Shown: positions 17,106 to 26,179 of the stretch, piece by piece | How the letters are laid out: each line of letters begins with the position of its first letter | How positions within the stretch are numbered: the first letter of the stretch is position 1 | From: an uncultured Phocaeicola sp. | GTDB lineage: Bacteria > Bacteroidota > Bacteroidia > Bacteroidales > Bacteroidaceae | DNA length: 64,000 nucleotides | Direction of reading: 5' to 3' | Assembly: GCA_947581855.1 (NCBI GenBank) | Contig: CANPVZ010000007.1 | Location: forward strand, 1 to 64,000 | The notes under the pieces: generated by a model | Seen by the model: the letters and a program-made list of their open reading frames with translations, nothing else | The model's database searches: none | What the model was told of the DNA's origin: nothing | Translations under genes and position numbers: made by a program

Positions 17106-17142
17106 CCATTCAGTGATGTATAATTTGAAAAAAGAAAGAAAC

Positions 17143-19425
17143 ATGAAAAATAAAATATCAAAAGCATATATAGGTGTATGTTTACTGGTCGCTTTTTCTT
17201 CGTGCAGCGATTCGTTCCTGGAAGAGAAAAGGGATTATAACAACCTTACTACGGTGGACGTATATAGCGATCCTGAACAGGCTACGGCTGTGTTCGCTAC
17301 CATTTACAAACAGATTATGGAACTGTATAATTCCCCGTTTTGCGGTGCTGATCCGTTGATGCGTCAAGATCAGGGTACGGGTGGCAAACAGCATATTTAT
17401 ACGGAAGAGTTAGCCGATGGAGGTTTTAAAGACGGAAGGTATAACGGAACAAACGGTAAAAATACCAAAGCCGGTAACCATATCTCGAATCCGCCATATT
17501 GGAATGACCCCAAGAACCAGACGAAGAATTACAATAATTTCAGTCGTCGTACCTTATTCCCTACGGTGTATGTAATCAATAATTTCATTACCGAAATTGA
17601 TCGTTCACGCTCGTTGTGCGGTACGGAGCAGTTTTGGAATCACTTGAAAGGACAAGCTATTTTTACCCGGGCATGGCTCTATTTTGATGCGGTGCGTTTA
17701 TGGGGAGGTTTTCCTTACTATTGTACGGAAAATGATATGGCCGAAATGGGCGACCGTTCGCCGCGTATGCCTATTCAGGATTGTATCGACAAAGTTTGTG
17801 CTGACTTTGAAGAGGCTGCGAAATTGCTTCCTGCCAAATGGGAAGGAGAAGATTATGGCCGTTTTACCTCTGTGGCGGCTTTAGCCATGGCGGCAAGAGC
17901 AAGAGTTTATATGGCCAGTCCGGTATTTAATGCCAGTTGGGACAATCCCGACGGTAAACGGTGGCAAACGGCATTGGATGCCAGTTTGAAAGCATTGTCT
18001 GCCGCCGATGACGCTCAATACGGAACCAGCGTGACCGATATCGATTCGTGGGATAAGGCTTTTTATGCTTTCGACGGAACTGCGTTCAATCCTGAAGCTA
18101 TTATAACTGTCATGATGAATGATGATCCTTTGGTAGGCGGAACTTATAATAAATGGGAAGGTAAGATCCGACCGGGCGTGATAGCTAAAACCAATGCCAG
18201 CGGTATTTGCGCTCCCGACCAGATATTGAAGGCTTTTCCGATGAAGAGCGGTAAACCGGCTACGGAAGAAAATGGCTATGATGACGATAAATTCTATCGT
18301 AACCGGGATCCTCGATTTTATCGCACGTTTGCTTTTTCCGGTTGTGAGTGGCCGGGAGTGAATCAGCAAATCTGGCTGTATGCTTACAAATATGACGAGG
18401 ACGAGAATAACCGTTACCGTTATACGGACGGAAGTAAACAGGATGGAGGAGCCAAGGCTAAAAGTCGTGCCATTGTGTGGAAAATGTCAAATCCGGCCAT
18501 CCAGGCGGGAAGCGAGTCGACAGCAGGTACGAATGTATTGGAATACCGCTATGCGGAGCTGTTGTTGAATGTAGCCGAATGTTATGCGGCACAAGGAAAT
18601 GCTGGTAAATGTCTCGAATATTTGGGTAGAATACGTTCCCGCGTAGGTATCGATGCGGCTAATAATTATGGTTTAGGAGGAATTTCCGATCGTTATCAAC
18701 TGATTAAAGCCGTATTGAATGAGCGCCAAGTAGAATTGGCTTACGAAGGCAAGCGTTCGTGGGATATGCGCCGCTGGCTGTTGTACGAAGGAGGAGCCGG
18801 ATTTGATCCGAGAATTGGCGGAGGTTTCAATGATAACACCCGCGCTTATGATCCCGAAGGCGCTTGGGGAAGCGGTTGGAAGATATATGACGGCAAGGAA
18901 GGACGACCGAATTATACGAGAACAAACAATGTGCTTACCCGGTTAGGACTACCTCGTTTCTGCGGAACCAAACATACCAGTAAGATATGGGGATATGATT
19001 TAGATAATATTCATGCGGTACCTGAATATATAGGGACTGATCCGAACCATCCGTTGATTGACAATGTACTGTTGAAGTCGGTTCCGGGTATTAGAAGAGA
19101 TATGAACGAAGCGGAACGCGACGAAGCGTTCGACAGACTGGAAAATTTGTGTCAGAGCGTAGGTATCGAAACTTATGATCCTATTGAGAAAATGGGACCT
19201 AAATACGGGATGGAGTCCGGTACCAAAGAGGTAGACCAAAACTTCTTGTTTGCCTGGAGGGGTTGGTATTACATTTATCCGATACATTACGACATGTACA
19301 CAGTAGGGAAAGGAAACGAATGGATAGAACAAACCGCCGGTTGGATGATTGCTAATTCTAGTCCGGCAGGCAACAATATGGAAGAGCAGGATGGAACCTA
19401 TTTCTATTGTATGCCGGAAAAATAA
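17143..19425 (+). CDS. SusD/RagB-family outer-membrane lipoprotein
   Basis: The preferred ATG at 17143 gives a 760-residue lipoprotein (an upstream ATG at 17113 would put ten residues before a clear signal peptide). The lipobox FSSC places the lipidated cysteine at residue 21. The SusD start (SFLEEKRDYNNLTTVDVYSD) and helical repeat blocks such as GQAIFTRAWLYFDAVRLWGG and ELLLNVAECYAAQGN are present, as is ELAYEGKRSWDMRRW. It binds the substrate at the cell surface and forms the lid of the SusC barrel. At 760 residues it is longer than most SusD proteins (500-650), with extra sequence near the C-terminus. If susC is switched off upstream, polarity could reduce its expression too. Confidence 0.93.
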   Translation: MKNKISKAYIGVCLLVAFSSCSDSFLEEKRDYNNLTTVDVYSDPEQATAVFATIYKQIMELYNSPFCGADPLMRQDQGTGGKQHIYTEELADGGFKDGRYNGTNGKNTKAGNHISNPPYWNDPKNQTKNYNNFSRRTLFPTVYVINNFITEIDRSRSLCGTEQFWNHLKGQAIFTRAWLYFDAVRLWGGFPYYCTENDMAEMGDRSPRMPIQDCIDKVCADFEEAAKLLPAKWEGEDYGRFTSVAALAMAARARVYMASPVFNASWDNPDGKRWQTALDASLKALSAADDAQYGTSVTDIDSWDKAFYAFDGTAFNPEAIITVMMNDDPLVGGTYNKWEGKIRPGVIAKTNASGICAPDQILKAFPMKSGKPATEENGYDDDKFYRNRDPRFYRTFAFSGCEWPGVNQQIWLYAYKYDEDENNRYRYTDGSKQDGGAKAKSRAIVWKMSNPAIQAGSESTAGTNVLEYRYAELLLNVAECYAAQGNAGKCLEYLGRIRSRVGIDAANNYGLGGISDRYQLIKAVLNERQVELAYEGKRSWDMRRWLLYEGGAGFDPRIGGGFNDNTRAYDPEGAWGSGWKIYDGKEGRPNYTRTNNVLTRLGLPRFCGTKHTSKIWGYDLDNIHAVPEYIGTDPNHPLIDNVLLKSVPGIRRDMNEAERDEAFDRLENLCQSVGIETYDPIEKMGPKYGMESGTKEVDQNFLFAWRGWYYIYPIHYDMYTVGKGNEWIEQTAGWMIANSSPAGNNMEEQDGTYFYCMPEK

Positions 19426-19512
19426 CGTTCGAGGGAATTTGATACTTCACTAAAATGTTTCAGGTTCTATGTAAAAACACATAGAGTCGTGTAATACATA
19501 GCTAAATAGATG

Positions 19513-19550
19513 GGGAGCTGCGCTGGAAAGTGCAGCTCCCTTTCTATTTT
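19513..19550 (+). terminator. Intrinsic terminator after susD
   Basis: GGGAGCTGC (19513-19521) pairs perfectly with GCAGCTCCC (19532-19540) around a ten-base loop and is followed by TTTCTATTTT. Confidence 0.8.
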
Positions 19551-19616
19551 GGTACTGTCTGGAATTTTGTCTCCGGTTACGGAACATGAGAATCCAAATA
19601 ATTTCTAACTTAAATC

Positions 19617-19648
19617 TTTCATCAAACCATATCTTTTTTCTACTTTTG
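19617..19648 (+). promoter_or_regulatory. Probable promoter of the PurF-like gene
   Basis: TACTTTTG at 19641-19648 matches the -7 pattern. TTTC at 19617-19620 is a weak -33 box at a 20-base spacing. The ATG follows at 19691. Confidence 0.5.
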
Positions 19649-19690
19649 TGAGCATTAACCAAACCTTAGTAATAAACAGAAACAAAATTT

Positions 19691-21097
19691 ATGGGTGGCT
19701 TTTTTGGAACAGTCTCAACAAAAGATTGTGTGACCGATTTATTTTACGGCACAGACTACAATTCTCATTTAGGAACAAAGCGTGGCGGAATGGCCACATA
19801 TAATACGGAAAACGGGTTTACACGTTCAATCCATAATTTGGAAAGTTCGTATTTCCGAACCAAGTTTGAACCTGATTTACCTAAGTTCAGCGGGCATGCC
19901 GGAATCGGAATTATCAGCGATACCGATGCCCAGCCGATTGTTATCAATTCGCATCTGGGGCGTTTCGCTATTGTGACCGTTGCCAAAATTGCCAATATTG
20001 AAGAAATTGAAGCGGAATTGCTTGCTAAAAACATGCATTTTGCCGAGATGAGTTCCGGAAAAACGAATCAGACGGAATTGATAGCCTTGTTAATCATTCA
20101 GGGGCGTACGTTCGAGGAAGGTATTGAGAATGTATATAACATGGTGAAAGGCTCTTGCTCTATGTTGATATTGACTGAGGACGGTATTATTGCAGCTCGT
20201 GACAAATGGGGGCGGACACCAATTATTATCGGGAAGAAAGAAGGAGCGTATGCGGTTACGAGTGAATCGAGCAGCCTTCCTAATCTTGAATTTGAAGTGG
20301 AACGTTTTGTCGGACCCGGAGAGATTCTGCGGATTTATGCCGACCGTGTGGAGCAACTCCGCAAACCGAACGAGGGGATGCAGATTTGCTCTTTTTTGTG
20401 GGTATATTACGGTTTCCCCGTGTCGTGTTATGAGAATAAAAATGTGGAAGAGGTGCGTTTTGCCTGTGGTTTTAAAATGGGCCAGAAAGATGATTCGGAA
20501 GTAGATTGCGCTTGCGGCATTCCCGATTCGGGAGTGGGTATGGCTTTGGGGTATGCCGAGGGAAAAGGTGTTCCTTATCATCGCGCTATTACCAAATATA
20601 CGCCTACCTGGCCTCGTAGTTTTACTCCGGGCAATCAATCCATGCGTTCGTTGGTGGCTAAAATGAAACTGATTCCCAATCGTGCCATGTTGCAGGACAA
20701 ACGAATCTTGTTCTGTGACGATTCCATCGTACGTGGTACTCAGTTGCGCGATAATGTGAAAATTCTTTATGATTACGGTGCAAAAGAAGTACATATGCGT
20801 ATTGCTTGTCCGCCGTTGATCTACGCTTGTCCGTTTATCGGCTTCACGGCCTCGAAAGGCGATTTGGAGTTGATTACACGCCGAATGATTCAGGAACTGG
20901 AAGGAGATCATACGAAGAATCTGGACAAATATGCGACTACCGATTCTCCCGAATACAACAGGATGGTGGAGATGATTCGTGAGCGTTTTGGTCTGACTTC
21001 TTTGAAATTTAATTCGGTAGAGACGCTGATAGAAGCTATCGGTTTGCCCAAATGCAAGGTGTGTACACACTGCTTCGATGGCAGTAGCCATTTTTAA
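19691..21097 (+). CDS. Amidophosphoribosyltransferase-like protein lacking the glutaminase cysteine
   Basis: This 468-residue protein has the full PurF fold: an N-terminal Ntn glutaminase domain, then a type I phosphoribosyltransferase domain with the PRPP loop [13 protein letters not shown] (about 339-351). The catalytic Cys expected right after the first Met is Gly: the start reads MGGFFG where PurF enzymes have (M)CGxFG. Cysteines in [21 protein letters not shown] and [11 protein letters not shown] sit where Bacillus-type PurF has its Fe-S ligands, so the rest of the protein seems maintained. It could use ammonia instead of glutamine, or have another role; a second, normal purF would be expected elsewhere. 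It precedes pepT by 32 bases and likely shares its transcript. Confidence 0.82.
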   Translation: MGGFFGTVSTKDCVTDLFYGTDYNSHLGTKRGGMATYNTENGFTRSIHNLESSYFRTKFEPDLPKFSGHAGIGIISDTDAQPIVINSHLGRFAIVTVAKIANIEEIEAELLAKNMHFAEMSSGKTNQTELIALLIIQGRTFEEGIENVYNMVKGSCSMLILTEDGIIAARDKWGRTPIIIGKKEGAYAVTSESSSLPNLEFEVERFVGPGEILRIYADRVEQLRKPNEGMQICSFLWVYYGFPVSCYENKNVEEVRFACGFKMGQKDDSEVDCACGIPDSGVGMALGYAEGKGVPYHRAITKYTPTWPRSFTPGNQSMRSLVAKMKLIPNRAMLQDKRILFCDDSIVRGTQLRDNVKILYDYGAKEVHMRIACPPLIYACPFIGFTASKGDLELITRRMIQELEGDHTKNLDKYATTDSPEYNRMVEMIRERFGLTSLKFNSVETLIEAIGLPKCKVCTHCFDGSSHF

Positions 21098-21129
21098 AAA
21101 GGAAGGAACTCATTAATTATAGAAAGATT

Positions 21130-22350
21130 ATGAATTTAGTAGAACGTTTTTTAAAGTATGTAAGTTTCGACACGCAATCATGCGAAGAGTCTGAAACTAC
21201 TCCCAGCACTCCCAAGCAATTGGTGTTTGCTAAGTATTTAAAGGAAGAGTTGGAAACGTTGGGTTTGCAGGAAGTTCTTCTCGATGAGAACGGCTACTTA
21301 TATGCTACCTTGCCCGCTAATACTGATAAGAAAGTACCTACGATAGGATTTATTGCCCATATGGATACAAGTCCTGATATGAGCGGTGAAAACGTAAGTC
21401 CGCGTATTGTGGAGAATTACGACGGTGGCGATATTATTCTTAGTGAAGCCGATAAGATAATTCTTTCTCCCAAGCAATTTCCCGAATTGTTGGATCATAG
21501 AGGAGAAGATTTAATTGTAACTGACGGTCATACCCTTTTGGGTGCCGACGATAAAGCCGGAATAGCAGAAATCGTATCGGCGATGGTTTATTTAATGGAA
21601 CATCCGGAAATAGAACATGGAAAGATTCGTTTGGGCTTTACTCCGGATGAAGAGATCGGTCGCGGAGCTGATAAGTTTAATGTAGAACTTTTTGGTTGTG
21701 ATTGGGCTTATACGATGGACGGTGGTGAAGTGGGCGAGTTGGAGTTTGAAAACTTTAACGCCGCGGCTGCTAAAATTACTTTTAAAGGTCGGAATGTGCA
21801 TCCTGGCTATTCTAAAAATAAGATGATAAATTCCATGTTGGTGGCAAACGAATTTATCGGCTTGCTACCTGCTAATGAGACGCCTGCCCATACAGAGGGA
21901 TATGAAGGCTTTTACCATTTGGTGGGTATGCAGGGTGATGTGGAATTGTCTGTTTTATCCTATATTATCCGCGATCATAACCGGGCTAAGTTTGAAGCGC
22001 GCAAGGCGGAGATGGAAAAGCAAACGGCTGTTATTAACTCTCGTTACGGGGAAGGCACTGCTACATTGGAGCTTCGTGATCAGTATTACAATATGCGTGA
22101 GAAGATAGAACCGGTAATGCATATCATCGATCTGGCATTCAAGGCGATGGAAGAAGTAGGAGTGAAGCCTGCAGTGAAGGCTATTCGTGGTGGAACGGAC
22201 GGGGCGCGTCTGTCTTTCGAGGGATTGCCTTGTCCGAATATTTTTGCCGGAGGTATTAACTTCCACGGACGTTATGAATTCTTGCCTATTCCCTCATTGG
22301 AAAAAGCATGCCGGGTAGTATCGAAGATTGTCGAGTTGAGTGCCCGTTAA
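21130..22350 (+). CDS. pepT: Peptidase T (tripeptide aminopeptidase)
   Basis: This 406-residue M20-family zinc enzyme removes N-terminal residues from tripeptides in the cytoplasm. The metal-ligand blocks are visible: [10 protein letters not shown] near residue 77, [13 protein letters not shown] near 138-149, [12 protein letters not shown] near 174-185, and the late histidine in [11 protein letters not shown] near 377-387. Length and order match peptidase T. It follows the PurF-like gene closely. A hairpin 11-70 bases after the stop may end the transcript. Confidence 0.95.
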   Translation: MNLVERFLKYVSFDTQSCEESETTPSTPKQLVFAKYLKEELETLGLQEVLLDENGYLYATLPANTDKKVPTIGFIAHMDTSPDMSGENVSPRIVENYDGGDIILSEADKIILSPKQFPELLDHRGEDLIVTDGHTLLGADDKAGIAEIVSAMVYLMEHPEIEHGKIRLGFTPDEEIGRGADKFNVELFGCDWAYTMDGGEVGELEFENFNAAAAKITFKGRNVHPGYSKNKMINSMLVANEFIGLLPANETPAHTEGYEGFYHLVGMQGDVELSVLSYIIRDHNRAKFEARKAEMEKQTAVINSRYGEGTATLELRDQYYNMREKIEPVMHIIDLAFKAMEEVGVKPAVKAIRGGTDGARLSFEGLPCPNIFAGGINFHGRYEFLPIPSLEKACRVVSKIVELSAR

Positions 22351-22360
22351 TTATTTTTTC

Positions 22361-22420
22361 TCACAGATTGCATAGGGAGCGTAAAACATTCAGAATTCGT
22401 GCAACTTATGTAATCTGTGA
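22361..22420. terminator. Hairpin after pepT
   Basis: TCACAGATTGCATA (22361-22374) pairs with TATGTAATCTGTGA (22407-22420) with one mismatch. It shares the AGATT/AATCT core with the clpB terminator at 41424-41476, as if a dispersed intergenic element supplied both. Confidence 0.55.
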
Positions 22421-22457
22421 TGCGTTTATATATAAATACAACTTATAATAAAGCAAG

Positions 22458-24740
22458 ATGTCTGAATTGTCTCCGTTGATAAGTGATTTGGCACTTATTC
22501 TGATTAGTGCGGGCATTATCACTTTGATTTTTAAGCGGCTGAAACAACCCTTGGTATTGGGCTATATTGTAGCGGGCTTTCTGGCAAGTCCGCATATGCC
22601 TTATACCCCTTCTATCGGCGATTTGATAGATGTAAAGACATGGGCGGATATCGGGGTGATATTCCTTCTTTTTGCCTTAGGACTGGAATTCAGTTTCAAG
22701 AAACTGATGAAAGTAGGCGGAACGGCTGTGATCGCAGCTTGTACCATTATCCTTTGTATGATTGTTATCGGAATGTTCGTGGGGATGTCGTTCGGCTGGA
22801 AACCTATGGATTGTATTTATTTGGGTGGTATGTTGGCAATGTCGTCCACTACTATTATATATAAAGCTTTCGATGATATGGGATTGCGTCAGCAGCGTTT
22901 TGCCGGTTTGGTGCTAAGTGTACTGATACTCGAAGATATTTTGGCCATCGTGCTGATGGTTATGCTTTCTACCTTGGCCGTCAGTCGGAATTTCGAAGGA
23001 ATGGAGATGATAGGAAGTATCGGTAAATTGGTATTCTTCCTTGTTCTGTGGTTTGTTGTAGGCATATATATAATTCCCACCTTTTTAAAAAAAGCCCGGA
23101 AGTGGATGGGGAATGAGACCCTGTTGATTGTGGCGTTAGGCATGTGTTTCGGCATGGTGGTGCTTGCGGCCAAAACGGGTTTCTCTGCAGCGTTCGGAGC
23201 GTTTATTATGGGTTCCATTCTTGCCGAGACGGTTGAGGCGGAGGCTATTGAGAAATTAGTGGCACCGGTGAAAGACCTGTTCGGAGCTATCTTTTTTGTA
23301 TCGGTGGGAATGATGGTCGATCCGTCCATGATTGTGGAATATAAAATACCTATCATAGCCATTACGCTTGCTATTTTGTTGGGACAGACTATTTTCGGTA
23401 CGGGCGGTTTTATATTGGCAGGACAACCTTTGAAAGTTGCCATGCAATGCGGTTTCAGTTTGACCCAGATCGGAGAATTCGCCTTTATTATAGCTTCATT
23501 GGGAGTCAGTTTGGGGGTGACTAGTGAGTTCCTTTATCCGATTGTAGTGGCTGTTTCCGTCATTACCACATTTCTTACTCCTTATATGATCCGTCTGTCG
23601 ACTCCGGCTTATGGATTTCTTCATAAGAACCTTCCTTCCCGATGGCTAAATTTGCTGGATCATTATGCTGCCCGTTCGCAGACAACAGTCAATCAGGAAA
23701 ACTATTGGCGTAAATTCCTGTTTGCAGTGGTGCGAATCGTGTTGGTGTATGTTATCTTGACGATTGCCGTCATTGCCATTTGTTTTAATTTTATTACTCC
23801 GATGGTTCATACGATATTGCCTGATACTTGGGGCAATTGGGTGAGTGCTACTATAACGGTACTGGCTATTTCGCCTTTTTTACGAGCTATCATGATGAAG
23901 AAGAACCATTCGATGGAGTTCCAGACTTTGTGGAAGGACAACCGTTTCAACCGGGCGCCGTTGGTATCTATGGTTATGTTGCGTATGGTGATTGCTATTA
24001 TGTTTGTGGTATACGTTATTTCCCATTTCTTCCGTGCTTCCTCGGCCATATTGACGGGAGTAGCCATTGTGCTGGTATTGTTAATGGTCTATTCGCGTCG
24101 TTTAAAGAAACAATCGATCTTTATGGAACGGACTTTCATACAGAATCTTCGCGTGCGCGATATGCGCGCTGAGTTCGAAGGAAAGAAAGCTCCCGAATAT
24201 GCCGGTCATCTTCTGTCACGTGATATTCACTTGTCCGATTTTGATATTCCCGCCAACTCTTTATGGGCGGGTTTTACACTTCGTGAACTCGATTTCGGTA
24301 AGAAGTATGGTGTACATGTAGCGTCCATATTACGCGGACAGGACCGTATTAATATTCCCGGAGGTGACACTCGTTTGTTTCCTAATGATAAGATTCAGGT
24401 AATCGGCACCGATGAACAGTTATCCGTTTTTGCCCAGGCCGGTGAGCGGGTGGCCCATGTAACGGAAGATGATGATTTGGAGAAACGTGAAATGAGTTTG
24501 AAGCAATTGGTAGTGGATGCCGGTTCTTCCTTTTTGGGTAAAAGCATTCGTGAAAGTGGCATACGCAACCATTATAAATGTCTGGTTGTGGGTGTGGAAA
24601 AACCGGACGGATCTTTGTTTACTCCCAATGTTGACGATCCGTTGAAAGAAGGTGATGTGGTTTGGGTGGTAGGTGAAAAAGAAAATGTTTATAGTCTTTT
24701 AGGAGAAAAATTATCCAATAAGAGGGCTGTTTCAGAATAA
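22458..24740 (+). CDS. CPA2-family monovalent cation:proton antiporter with RCK_C domains
   Basis: This 760-residue inner-membrane protein begins with a sodium/proton exchanger domain of about 12 segments (residues 8-385), with LILEDILAIVLM and the GFILAGQPLKVAMQCGFSLTQIGEFAF stretch typical of CPA2 (KefB/YbaL type). A second hydrophobic block (about 415-545) follows. Two TrkA-C (RCK_C) regulatory modules occupy the last 180 residues (SLWAGFTLRELDF and SSFLGKSIRESG). It should exchange K+ or Na+ for H+ and be gated by a ligand bound to the RCK_C part. The extra membrane block between exchanger and RCK_C parts is unusual compared with E. coli KefB but occurs in Bacteroidetes. It stands alone, after the pepT hairpin. 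Confidence 0.88.
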   Translation: MSELSPLISDLALILISAGIITLIFKRLKQPLVLGYIVAGFLASPHMPYTPSIGDLIDVKTWADIGVIFLLFALGLEFSFKKLMKVGGTAVIAACTIILCMIVIGMFVGMSFGWKPMDCIYLGGMLAMSSTTIIYKAFDDMGLRQQRFAGLVLSVLILEDILAIVLMVMLSTLAVSRNFEGMEMIGSIGKLVFFLVLWFVVGIYIIPTFLKKARKWMGNETLLIVALGMCFGMVVLAAKTGFSAAFGAFIMGSILAETVEAEAIEKLVAPVKDLFGAIFFVSVGMMVDPSMIVEYKIPIIAITLAILLGQTIFGTGGFILAGQPLKVAMQCGFSLTQIGEFAFIIASLGVSLGVTSEFLYPIVVAVSVITTFLTPYMIRLSTPAYGFLHKNLPSRWLNLLDHYAARSQTTVNQENYWRKFLFAVVRIVLVYVILTIAVIAICFNFITPMVHTILPDTWGNWVSATITVLAISPFLRAIMMKKNHSMEFQTLWKDNRFNRAPLVSMVMLRMVIAIMFVVYVISHFFRASSAILTGVAIVLVLLMVYSRRLKKQSIFMERTFIQNLRVRDMRAEFEGKKAPEYAGHLLSRDIHLSDFDIPANSLWAGFTLRELDFGKKYGVHVASILRGQDRINIPGGDTRLFPNDKIQVIGTDEQLSVFAQAGERVAHVTEDDDLEKREMSLKQLVVDAGSSFLGKSIRESGIRNHYKCLVVGVEKPDGSLFTPNVDDPLKEGDVVWVVGEKENVYSLLGEKLSNKRAVSE

Positions 24741-24786
24741 TTTGTTATGTTTACATCATTAATTACTAATATATAATATTTATACT

Positions 24787-25212
24787 ATGAAAAGTGATCC
24801 AAAAGAATGTCTCTATTGCCAAAATAACGAGACTTTGCACAATCTGATGATTGAATTTGCCCAATTAAGTGTTTCACGCGTGTTTTTATTTAAAGAACAG
24901 ACTTATAGAGGCCGTTGTTTGGTGGCTTATAACGGTCATGTGAATGATCTTTTTGAGTTGAGCGATGAAGAACGCAATGCTTTTATGGCAGATGTAACAC
25001 GTGTAACCCGGGCTATGGACAAGGCCTTTCATCCAGAGAAAATCAATTACGGCGCATATAGCGACAAACTTTCCCATCTGCATTTCCATTTGGCTCCCAA
25101 ATATGTAGACGGTCCCGATTACGGAGGTACTTTCCAGATGAATCCGGGTAAAGTATATTTGACGGATGCCGAATATCAGGAGTTGATAGAAGCGGTAAAA
25201 GCTAATCTCTAA
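24787..25212 (+). CDS. HIT-family nucleotide hydrolase or transferase
   Basis: This 141-residue protein has the histidine-triad motif HLHFHLAPK with His97, His99 and His101; the middle-to-last histidine performs nucleotidyl transfer in the family. An N-terminal CLYC pair with a later histidine may hold zinc. HIT proteins split AMP- or GMP-linked compounds such as dinucleoside polyphosphates. It begins 46 bases after the antiporter gene and ends 12 bases before the DapA-type aldolase. It may therefore be the first gene of the acid-sugar transcript, though its role there is not obvious. Confidence 0.85.
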   Translation: MKSDPKECLYCQNNETLHNLMIEFAQLSVSRVFLFKEQTYRGRCLVAYNGHVNDLFELSDEERNAFMADVTRVTRAMDKAFHPEKINYGAYSDKLSHLHFHLAPKYVDGPDYGGTFQMNPGKVYLTDAEYQELIEAVKANL

Positions 25213-25224
25213 TTGGTATAAGAT

Positions 25225-26124
25225 ATGAAAAAGAGCAGATATTGTGGCGTAGTAGTCCCGATGGTAACACCGGTGACGGCTACGGGCGCTCTGGATGTGA
25301 AGGCGGTAGAGCGCATTATCGAAAGTTTTGCAAAGAGTGGCGTGGCTCCTTTATTAATGGGAACCACCGGCGAAGGCAATTCCGTATCGGCAGAAGATGG
25401 TTTACTGATGGTACAGACGGCAGTGAAAGCTGCGCGAGGAAGGATTTTGATTTATGCAGGTCTGACGGGTACATGTGTATCGGAACAGATAAAGGCGGCA
25501 GAGGCTTATACGGCAGCCGGAGCGGATGTGATAGTTTCTACTCTTCCGAGTTATTATGCCCTGACGGACGAACAAATGTACAACTATTACAAGACATTGG
25601 CCGACAGCATAAAAGGTCCGTTGATGCTTTATAATATCAAAGCGACCACCCACATGACGATTCCGGTGGACGTGGTACGTCGTTTGAGCGAACATCCCAA
25701 TATTGTAGGTCTGAAGGATTCCGAACGCGATTTGGAAAGAATGGATGCCTGTATCGCTATTTCCCGCGAGAGGGAAGATTTTGCCTATTTCTGCGGTTGG
25801 GCTGCACAGTCGGCACACAGTTTGGAGTTGGGTGCTGATGGTATCGTTCCCAGTACGGGCAACTTTGTACCGAAGATGTTTCAAGATCTGTATGAAGCTG
25901 TTGAAAAAGGCGATATGGAAACAGCCAATCGTTTGCAGGACGAGACCAATGCTATTGCCAAGATTTATCAGGAAGGACGTACGTTGGGCGAATCGTTGAC
26001 CGCTTTGAAAGTGATGATGCAGACCGATGGTTTGTGCGAACCGTATATGTTGGCTCCTCTCACCCGTTTGCCGGAGGAGGTGGAAGCCGGGATTGCAGCC
26101 CGTGCGCGCATGGTAAACCATTAA
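25225..26124 (+). CDS. DapA-family (class I) aldolase or hydratase
   Basis: This 299-residue (beta/alpha)8 enzyme belongs to the dihydrodipicolinate synthase/N-acetylneuraminate lyase family. It carries the GTTGEG(N)S loop near 46-53, the Schiff-base Lys164 in VGLKDSE and the catalytic Tyr136 in MLYNIKA. The family cleaves or forms 2-keto acids by a pyruvate Schiff base. The neighbours (symporter, Fe-ADH, PdxA2, DUF1537 kinase) make lysine synthesis unlikely and point to cleavage of a 2-keto-3-deoxy sugar acid into pyruvate and an aldehyde; that substrate is inference. Confidence 0.85.
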   Translation: MKKSRYCGVVVPMVTPVTATGALDVKAVERIIESFAKSGVAPLLMGTTGEGNSVSAEDGLLMVQTAVKAARGRILIYAGLTGTCVSEQIKAAEAYTAAGADVIVSTLPSYYALTDEQMYNYYKTLADSIKGPLMLYNIKATTHMTIPVDVVRRLSEHPNIVGLKDSERDLERMDACIAISREREDFAYFCGWAAQSAHSLELGADGIVPSTGNFVPKMFQDLYEAVEKGDMETANRLQDETNAIAKIYQEGRTLGESLTALKVMMQTDGLCEPYMLAPLTRLPEEVEAGIAARARMVNH

Positions 26125-26179
26125 ACATGTCCTTTAAAACCTTTATATTCTAATACTTACTATTGAAAACATATTTAAT

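Noticed and set aside
25225-26124. Dihydrodipicolinate synthase for lysine biosynthesis
   Set aside because: The family motifs are general to the superfamily, and the catabolic neighbours make a lysine role unlikely.
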